Source: Gimesia aquarii (GTDB lineage: Bacteria; Planctomycetota; Planctomycetia; Planctomycetales; Planctomycetaceae). From it: a DNA stretch of 64,000 bases. Location of the stretch: positions 3,163,501-3,227,500 of the forward strand of contig NZ_CP037920.1 in assembly GCF_007748195.1 (NCBI RefSeq). The letters run 5' to 3'. The stretch's first letter is position 1; every line of letters starts with the position of its first letter. The notes under the pieces are model-generated. The model was given only the letters and a program-made list of their open reading frames with translations. It did no database searches and was not told the DNA's origin. Of this stretch, positions 58,210 to 64,000 are shown in pieces. A program made the position numbers and the translations under genes.

Positions 58210-58974
58210 GTGAGCAAAAAAGCGAGAAGCCTGAAGAGTTTGCCTGAATGTGGCGATGTGTTTTCAGTCTCATTGGGTAATTGGGGATTCACAGCAAGCC
58301 GTGTTGTCGCCGTGAAAGCAAAGCCGGTGACTGTGCTGGTCGTAGGGTCTGAGTACTTAGGCGCGAATCCCCCCTCGCTGGACGATCAGAAAGTTTACGA
58401 TATTCCAATATTAACGCATCACTCATTTGACAATGAACCGTTAGCATTTTGGACTCCCATGACGATTATCCCCGAGTTCGAGAAAATCGGCAATGTCAAA
58501 CCAGCAGAGGGAGAAGATCAGCTTGCCCTCGGCAGCATGGCGCAATGGGAATACATCTTGTATCAACGTATCATGCAAGCTCAGTGGGATGGTGTTCCAA
58601 GACCAGCTGCGGAAAGTGAGATCGATATTTTAGAAGCGATGGAGCAAGCCTATCAAAAACGCAAAAAGCCTCTCACACCAGATGGTATTATTAAGAAGTT
58701 CCACTCCTTAGACCCCTTGGAACAGCCCGGCGCCTCATTGGTGGCTGACATCTTGAGATCATTAGTAAAGGATCTTGGCGACGCAAAGGGCTCTGGCATC
58801 GAGCCAGTACGATTGGTGACCGACTGTATTACAGCCCTCAATCGGCTGGATGCGGAAGAAGAATGCATTGACACGGTTGAACGTGATTTGCTGATTGAAT
58901 TCTTTCAAAAGATTGGAAAGAAATACAAAATCGACGATGTTTACAAACTCGTCGAAGAACTGCGCGAATGGTGA
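58210..58974 (+). CDS. Unknown island protein, N-terminus loosely like immunity protein 26
   Basis: A 254-residue protein. GTG 58210 is chosen since AAGGAG lies five bases upstream; ATG 58189 is in frame. The first ~90 residues ('ECGDVFSVSLGNWGFTASRV', 'IPILTHHSF') recall the Imm26-type beta domain that follows contact-dependent toxins, but the match is only visual. The rest is alpha-helical ('SEIDILEAMEQAYQKRKK', 'DDVYKLVEELREW'). It is followed by a hairpin terminator. Confidence 0.6.
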   Translation: MSKKARSLKSLPECGDVFSVSLGNWGFTASRVVAVKAKPVTVLVVGSEYLGANPPSLDDQKVYDIPILTHHSFDNEPLAFWTPMTIIPEFEKIGNVKPAEGEDQLALGSMAQWEYILYQRIMQAQWDGVPRPAAESEIDILEAMEQAYQKRKKPLTPDGIIKKFHSLDPLEQPGASLVADILRSLVKDLGDAKGSGIEPVRLVTDCITALNRLDAEEECIDTVERDLLIEFFQKIGKKYKIDDVYKLVEELREW

Positions 58975-58990
58975 TTTCTTAAATAAACAA

Positions 58991-59012
58991 AGCCGCCCTA
59001 ATCAGGGCGGCT
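58991..59012 (+). terminator. Strong hairpin after the gene at 58210
   Basis: AGCCGCCCT-AATC-AGGGCGGCT forms a perfect 9-bp GC-rich stem with a 4-nt loop, 17 bases after the stop. No long T-run follows on the plus strand. Confidence 0.7.
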
Positions 59013-59048
59013 TATCTAGTAGATATAGTAAATGTAGAATGCAAGACT

Positions 59049-59339
59049 TATTCTCTACATACCAAAGAATACTCCACAATTACCATGTTCACTTTCACGA
59101 AAACATGAAAATTATTTGCTGTGCATATGGACCCTGGCTTAAGCTCCCTATTGATGAAAAAAAACTTGCCATAAATCATTTTGAATATTGTAATCACCTT
59201 CTATTAAGTCGGCCCATAGTGCATTTTGATCCCGAGGTAGTTTGATTGTCTTTATACATTTGGCATATTCATATTCCTTCTTTTCTAAATAGTCGATAGC
59301 GTATTCAGTTGCCTGTTCTTTTGAAGTAATAGCGGTCAT
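59049..59339 (-). pseudogene. Small immunity-like gene broken by a frameshift in an A8 run
   Basis: ATG 59339 (AGAGG upstream) opens a 63-codon frame ('ITSKEQATEYAIDYLEKKEY', 'NIQNDLWQVFFHQ') ending at 59148. Reading past the run of eight A on the plus strand (59157-59164) with one base fewer continues for 36 more residues, 'INRELKPGSICTANNFHVFV' and on to a stop at 59049. The joined product resembles YrhB/Imm35-like small proteins, in which a tryptophan strand is followed by PGS and a Val/Phe strand. This is a frameshifted gene, or a sequencing or slippage error. Confidence 0.55.
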
Positions 59340-59378
59340 AAAAACCTCTAAGTTTATCTAAATTCCGCTTCCCCAGCA

Positions 59379-59774
59379 CTATCTCTGTTCTGAAATAGTG
59401 TCGTACGAATCCCATTTTTCATCTGCGAATTTATTTTTCAGAACTCTAATACCTTCCAGGAAATGGGAGTCAAACTTCCCGTTTTCAACAACATGTGAAA
59501 ACCATTCACTGTTAGCATATGGAGAAACGTCTTTAAAAGCACCTACTCGAATACTTGATACTAAACCTTCAACAAAGTGTTTGGCCCATTTTTTTTCAAT
59601 TAATGCGATATTCACTTCAAAATTATCTTCAGTAATACATTGAGGTAAAAGCCAGTTTGTTTCCCATGGAGCAAAACTATAATCTATTGTTATTTCAAAT
59701 AACTCCTGCAGGTCATAGACACCTTTAAATTGAGCAAAGCATTCACTAATATCAAACCAATTAAACATCTTCAT
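59379..59774 (-). CDS. Unknown small island protein
   Basis: A 131-residue acidic soluble protein, no domain recognised. Trp/Phe-rich segments ('MKMFNWFDISECFAQFKGVY', 'YSFAPWETNWLLPQ', 'KKWAKHFVEGLVSSIRV') suggest a compact mixed fold. It lies between two other small orphans, as is common in immunity-gene clusters. Confidence 0.5.
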   Translation of the reverse strand: MKMFNWFDISECFAQFKGVYDLQELFEITIDYSFAPWETNWLLPQCITEDNFEVNIALIEKKWAKHFVEGLVSSIRVGAFKDVSPYANSEWFSHVVENGKFDSHFLEGIRVLKNKFADEKWDSYDTISEQR

Positions 59775-59940
59775 ATGTTTTACCCCAGTTCGAAATGTAA
59801 CTCATTTGCTCTCTGCCTCAGCACTGTAGCTACTAGCTTAGCCTTTTGCTCTGTCGCCGAAACCGGCTTTAGAGGACTAATCGAATTGGCAAATCAGTCG
59901 ATGACTGTAAAAAGGCAGGCAATTAGAAATACTAATGAAA

Positions 59941-60243
59941 TTAAAAGTACAATCGATTGAACCACTGGAAGTTCGAGGTGTAGCCAAATGGAATCAACTG
60001 AGTTTTTGCATCGTCGTTTTCGAGAAGTTTGTACTGAAATTTGAATAATTGGCAAATCACACAGACAATATAGAGATCTCCGTCAATTTCAAACCTATGT
60101 GCAAACCCAAAATCTTGAAGAAAAAATGGTGAAGGTCTTGTAAATTCTAATTGGCCATCGACGATCACCTTTGCTCTACCTGACCACCATCCATGCTCTA
60201 GTTCAATGATGTGTCCGTTAGAGTTCCATTTTTTGTACGCCAT
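59941..60243 (-). CDS. Unknown small protein, FAIM1-like beta pattern
   Basis: A 100-residue protein starting at ATG 60243 (MAYKKW). 'IIELEHGWWSGRAKVIVDGQ' and 'FTRPSPFFLQDFGFAHRFEI' resemble the beta-sandwich of FAIM1-like proteins (E-H-G-x-x-S-G-x-x-x-V-x-V-D-G). The assignment is by eye only. It sits near the right end of the island. Confidence 0.5.
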   Translation of the reverse strand: MAYKKWNSNGHIIELEHGWWSGRAKVIVDGQLEFTRPSPFFLQDFGFAHRFEIDGDLYIVCVICQLFKFQYKLLENDDAKTQLIPFGYTSNFQWFNRLYF

Positions 60244-60402
60244 TAATCCCAATCCAACTAAACTATCTGAATACAGGTATTCCTAAAAATCGATCCCTCG
60301 TTGGTTTTATCTGGCTGATCATTCATGACACCGCTCTACCAGAAAGTACAGACTAATCTTCCATAATCTCTTTACGCTTCGGCACTGCAACCCGTTTGCA
60401 AT

Positions 60403-60609
60403 TCACTTTTCACCAAATTCAGTCCAAATACTCTGGGAAGTAATCCGATGGTACTTCACTTTTGGACTAAGCCTCCGAATGTTATCACCTAAGAAATGAT
60501 CTTTCCCAAGTGTGATAACAACAACCCCGCTACCCTTGAAAAGGTTCTTTAACAATCGCGTCTTCTCGTCTCTCGTCGGCTTCCATAGCCTCTCATGAAA
60601 TCTCTGCAA
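60403..60609 (-). CDS. Doubtful small ORF or gene remnant
   Basis: A 68-residue frame ('ERLWKPTRDEKTRLLKNLFK', 'VVVITLGKDHFLGDNIRRLS') with no recognised relatives and no clear ribosome site. It may be a fragment of a decayed island gene. The flanking stretches 60244-60402 and 60610-60877 show no gene. Confidence 0.25.
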   Translation of the reverse strand: MQRFHERLWKPTRDEKTRLLKNLFKGSGVVVITLGKDHFLGDNIRRLSPKVKYHRITSQSIWTEFGEK

Positions 60610-60877
60610 ATATGAATACGATTCTTATTCATCCCATGATTCTTTTGCACTTCGATTATTATTCGATGTTTTTGTCAAGCAGATTGCTTTATTGAGTATA
60701 TCTCGATAAATTCCCGATTCTAGCATTGTTCAATTCGATGCGCTCCGAGGAGTCAAATCTTTGAACATTGTTGAATATTAGCACCAAATACCGAGTTATG
60801 CAGCATTTCCTGGGAAGCTGAATAAGTAAAGGGCTGTCAAATGAAAGGAAGTCATTTTTAAGAAGGTAAGAAAAGAA

Positions 60878-60950
<73 letters not shown>

Positions 60951-61235
60951 ATTGATTCTCTTTGTATTTATGACAGACCTGGATGATAAGTGTTCGGAAC
61001 CACTTCGTGTTTCGACAGGGCCGTTTGACTGTTGAGTTAGGATAATAGCAACAAGCCCAATAAAATCACAACATTCCGAGCGAAAAAAATCATTGTAAAT
61101 TCATATTTTCTCTACCCTTAGTCAAATCCCAATGACTTATCAGCTAAAAGAATTCTTTCAATCGTCATCTTCCGAAAAAGTCTCTATTTCTCAGTGATTT
61201 TGGCATGCTATGATTCCAGGACTGGGGATGATCAA

Positions 61236-62819
61236 TTATGAAGAATAGTCGTCTGTTGTGTACATTCCATCAATGTATCGCCATTGTTTTGAGTTAGAAT
61301 TTTGTGGCTTCAGCGCTTCCGGTAATCGATGAGGGCGAACATTATCATAGCATTGGAGCATCGAAAAACGGTGAATTGCAGCGGGAATCCCCACCGACGT
61401 AAATACCGGATGTCCCGTTGAGGGGAACGGTCCGCCATGATTCATCGCGGGACTGACGGCGACCCCCGTTGGCATTTTATCGTTTAACAGTCGACCAACT
61501 TTTTGCCGTAAGACTGGCGCGATCTGGTCATAAAGTGTGTCATCATTTCCGTCGGTATGGCTATAAATGCAGCCGGTGAGATTTCCCTCAAGGCATTCTG
61601 CGATTTCTGCTAACTCCTCTTCAGATTCCGCGATGACGAATAAGGCGCTGTTTCCAAATGCTTCTTCCTGTAATGAGGATGGGTTGGCAAGAAATTGAGT
61701 ACCGCTGACTTTTAACAGCGTATTCGCACAAGAGAAACCGGGGCCGTCAGATGCGGTGCCGCCGGTAACCAGGGTGGCGCCTGCCGCCTCGATTGCCGCT
61801 ATCCCCGCTTCAAGACCTGTTTGCCCTCCTTTGCTGAGTAATATTCCTGCAGGAGCTTCTTCAAATTTTTGGGTCACCTGTTGAATAAATGTGTCTGCGG
61901 AAGCGCCTGCTTTTAAGATCACCAGTCCCGGATTGGTACAGAACTGTCCGGTTCCCATCAGGCAGCTGCCTTTAAATTCTTCGGCGATGTCAGCGCTGCG
62001 TTCATTTAAAGCTCCGGGTAGCACAAATACAGGGTTAATACTCGACAATTCCAGATAGACGGGTTTGCCTGCTTTATCGGCTGCTTCTTTAATCGTCAAT
62101 CCGGCACTACGACCACCGGTATAGCCGATGGCTCCCATGAGAGGATGCGAAACAAGTCGACAACCATCTTCATGACTGGTGCGATAGATGAGTTGAACGA
62201 ACCCTGTGGGCATATTTGTTGCTTTTGCGGCAGTGTCAGCAGCTTCCGCAAAGATCTGCGTGGTACCAGGGTGAGAAGAATGTCCTTTGGCAATGACCGG
62301 GTTTCCTGCTGCCACCGCTGCAGCGAAGTCGCCTCCTGCGATACTGTTAAAAGCGAAAGGGAAATTGTTGGGACCAAAGACGGCGACCGGACCAATGGGG
62401 CCAAATAGGGAGCTGATACCGGTTGCGGTATCAATGGTTGGCATTGCCCACGAGCCTTCACGGGCATGAGTGGCGGCCTGTCTCAATTGATTGGTCGTGC
62501 GGGGGAGTTCGCCGTCTCTCAAACGGGGAGATTCAGGATAGCCGGTTTCCAGGTGCGCTGTATCGACCAACGCTTCAGTCCGTTTTTCAATTTCCTCCGC
62601 GTAGGATTCGAGAAAGGCAGCAAAACGTTCTCCAGACCAACCTCGCGTTTGTTTTGACGCATCTGAAGCAGCCTGAATCACTGCTTCAATTTCATTCCAG
62701 GGGCTGACGGGATAGAGTGGCTCCAAAGTTTCAGCCGTTGCCGGATTTGTTGCTTGAAAAGTATTTGATCCCGTTGAAGAAATCCATTGACCATTGATAA
62801 GAACTGGTTGTGTTGCCAT
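61236..62819 (-). CDS. NAD(P)-dependent aldehyde dehydrogenase, 2,5-dioxopentanoate (alpha-ketoglutarate semialdehyde) type
   Basis: A 527-residue aldehyde dehydrogenase. ATG 62819 has AAGGA upstream and starts 'MATQPVLINGQWISSTGSNT'. The catalytic Glu is in 'PVYLELSSINPVFVLPG' and the catalytic Cys in 'GSCLMGTGQFCTNPGLVI'. 'GPIGPVAVFGPNNFPFAFN' and 'GNPVIAKGHSSHPGTTQIF' match the ketoglutarate-semialdehyde branch, which converts 2,5-dioxopentanoate to 2-oxoglutarate in sugar-acid, hydroxyproline or glucarate catabolism. The exact substrate is inferred from the family. It is divergent from the FAD enzyme at 62914. Confidence 0.9.
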   Translation of the reverse strand: MATQPVLINGQWISSTGSNTFQATNPATAETLEPLYPVSPWNEIEAVIQAASDASKQTRGWSGERFAAFLESYAEEIEKRTEALVDTAHLETGYPESPRLRDGELPRTTNQLRQAATHAREGSWAMPTIDTATGISSLFGPIGPVAVFGPNNFPFAFNSIAGGDFAAAVAAGNPVIAKGHSSHPGTTQIFAEAADTAAKATNMPTGFVQLIYRTSHEDGCRLVSHPLMGAIGYTGGRSAGLTIKEAADKAGKPVYLELSSINPVFVLPGALNERSADIAEEFKGSCLMGTGQFCTNPGLVILKAGASADTFIQQVTQKFEEAPAGILLSKGGQTGLEAGIAAIEAAGATLVTGGTASDGPGFSCANTLLKVSGTQFLANPSSLQEEAFGNSALFVIAESEEELAEIAECLEGNLTGCIYSHTDGNDDTLYDQIAPVLRQKVGRLLNDKMPTGVAVSPAMNHGGPFPSTGHPVFTSVGIPAAIHRFSMLQCYDNVRPHRLPEALKPQNSNSKQWRYIDGMYTTDDYSS

Positions 62820-62913
62820 GACGTATCCTTGTAAGCCTGCCAATAAGTTGGCAATTGGTTAAAATGTATTTATATAAGATTTATCATAGTCTGTTCAGAG
62901 AAGATTAACAGTA

Positions 62914-64000
62914 ATGCAGCAATTTGATGTTGTTATTTTGGGAGCTGGCTTTGGGGGAAGTCTGACAGCATTGCTGCTGAATCAGATCGGTCGCAACGTG
63001 GCTTTGATTGACCGGGGAACGCACCCCCGTTTTTCCATTGGTGAATCTTCCACTCCCATAGCCGACTATCTGCTGGAATCGCTCTCCGAGAACTATGATC
63101 TTCCACAATTTCAGCCATTTTGCAAGTATGGGACCTGGCAGGAACGATATCCTCAATTGGCCTGTGGAATCAAACGTGGATTCAGTTATTTTGCTCACGA
63201 GCCAGAGCAGTTCTTTCGACAAAAATCGAACCACAGTAGCGAGTTGCTGGTAACAGCAAACCTGGATGAAGCATCAGCTGATACACACTGGTTTCGGGCC
63301 GATGTCGATCATTTTTTCGCGGAAGAAGTTCAAAAGTCGAGTGTCGTTTATCTGGATCAGACTGAAGTGGTTCTGGCTCAATCCGATGATTGGACAATCC
63401 AGGCAGAGAGAAGAGGGGAACGCTTCGATTTTCGAGCTCAATTTCTCATCGATGCGACGGGGGCGATGGGCGTTGTGCCTGACTTTTTGGGTGTGGAACG
63501 TCAAACAGTGTTTGAATCCTGTTCGACAGCGGTCTACGGGCATTTTGAAAACGTCACTCCCTGGTCAGAAATATTAGATCAATATGAATTTGATCGATCA
63601 GAATATCCTTTTGACTGCGATCAGGCGGCATTACATCACGTATTGAGTGAAGGGTGGATGTGGCAATTACGTTTTAATAATGATATTACCAGTGCTGGTT
63701 TTGTTTTAGACTCAGCTAAAAATGCTCTTTCAGCCATTGAACTGTGGCAGAATCTTTTGAGCCGCTATCCGTCAATTCTATCGCAATTCGAGGGAGCATC
63801 AATCGTTTCACCGGAATTCGGTCTTTGTTCTACAGGCAGGTTGCAGCGTGGTTGGAAGGAATGTGCAGGTCCCAACTGGGCTCTGTTACCGCATACGGCA
63901 GGTTTTGTTGACCCCTTACATAGTACCGGGATTGCCCATACTTTGTGTGGGATTGAGCGTCTCGTTATGACTCTGGAACAGTGCTGGCGAAACAGTGATG
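62914..64000 (+). CDS. FAD-dependent oxidoreductase (halogenase/geranylgeranyl reductase-like), 3' end cut by window edge
   Basis: The frame from ATG 62914 stays open to the right edge, about 362 residues. It opens with the FAD Rossmann motif 'VVILGAGFGGSLTALLLNQI' and 'DRGTHPRFSIGESSTPIADY', the GESxxP block of flavin-dependent tryptophan-halogenase-like enzymes. 'FLIDATGAMGVVPDFLG' and 'WALLPHTAGFVDPLHSTGIA' are the conserved second FAD contacts. The Lys and Glu needed for halogenation cannot be confirmed, so it may be a reductase or a monooxygenase instead. Confidence 0.85.
   Translation, partial: MQQFDVVILGAGFGGSLTALLLNQIGRNVALIDRGTHPRFSIGESSTPIADYLLESLSENYDLPQFQPFCKYGTWQERYPQLACGIKRGFSYFAHEPEQFFRQKSNHSSELLVTANLDEASADTHWFRADVDHFFAEEVQKSSVVYLDQTEVVLAQSDDWTIQAERRGERFDFRAQFLIDATGAMGVVPDFLGVERQTVFESCSTAVYGHFENVTPWSEILDQYEFDRSEYPFDCDQAALHHVLSEGWMWQLRFNNDITSAGFVLDSAKNALSAIELWQNLLSRYPSILSQFEGASIVSPEFGLCSTGRLQRGWKECAGPNWALLPHTAGFVDPLHSTGIAHTLCGIERLVMTLEQCWRNSD

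Noticed and set aside
59730..59960. Rightward 76-codon frame in the island
   Set aside because: It overlaps the well-formed leftward frame at 59379-59774 and lacks any domain or ribosome site.

Overview
The window reads as a chromosomal segment of a planctomycete (phylum Planctomycetota, probably a Gimesia- or Rubinisphaera-like member of Planctomycetales). The diagnosis rests on families that are expanded in that phylum. These are two large secreted PSCyt1/DUF1549/DUF1553 cytochrome proteins (one cut by the left edge), a Tat-exported DUF1501 protein paired with the complete one, a PVC-type haem-binding dehydrogenase, an AraC-type XylR-like regulator, and several small secreted or membrane proteins of the kind common in these genomes. 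No lineage search could be run, so the genus is a guess.

Layout. 0-9.4 kb: partial cytochrome gene divergent from a sugar-type regulator with palindromes between them, a thioredoxin-fold protein that has lost both catalytic cysteines, a 1345-residue mosaic subtilisin, and a convergent secreted protein. 9.8-16.4 kb: an eight-gene minus-strand operon with a PilT-like ATPase, a TPR protein, a zinc-ribbon membrane protein, DUF2997, a DUF1257 (Ycf35)-like protein, a Ycf46-like AAA+ ATPase, a small protein and a radical SAM enzyme. Its function is unknown and it is the best candidate for an undescribed system. 16.7-31.9 kb: metabolic and surface genes (solute:sodium symporter, haem-binding dehydrogenase, haemolysin-III family, sialidase-fold protein, esterases, cytochrome/DUF1501 pair, serine hydrolase).

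32.1-53.9 kb is an energy-metabolism block. A hemerythrin-like protein and phosphoenolpyruvate synthase diverge from a complete N-type ATPase operon in the canonical order atpDCQRBEFAG, followed by a two-CBS-domain protein. Converging on this is a 12-gene operon for a group 3b-type NAD(P)-linked [NiFe] hydrogenase (cNMP-binding protein, four structural subunits, maturation protease, hypABFCDE). Together these suggest hydrogen or fermentative redox balancing plus ATP-driven ion pumping under low oxygen or low energy.

54-61 kb is accessory. Four tandem paralogous one-helix membrane proteins are followed by a decayed tyrosine integrase that abuts a 40-nt copy of the 3' part of tRNA-Lys. The intact tRNA-Lys(UUU) lies 4.7 kb away in the same orientation. 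The DNA between carries a DUF4062 protein and small immunity-like genes, so this looks like a tRNA-integrated island, probably two islands in tandem. 61.2-64 kb returns to core metabolism: a semialdehyde dehydrogenase divergent from an FAD-dependent oxidoreductase that runs off the right edge.
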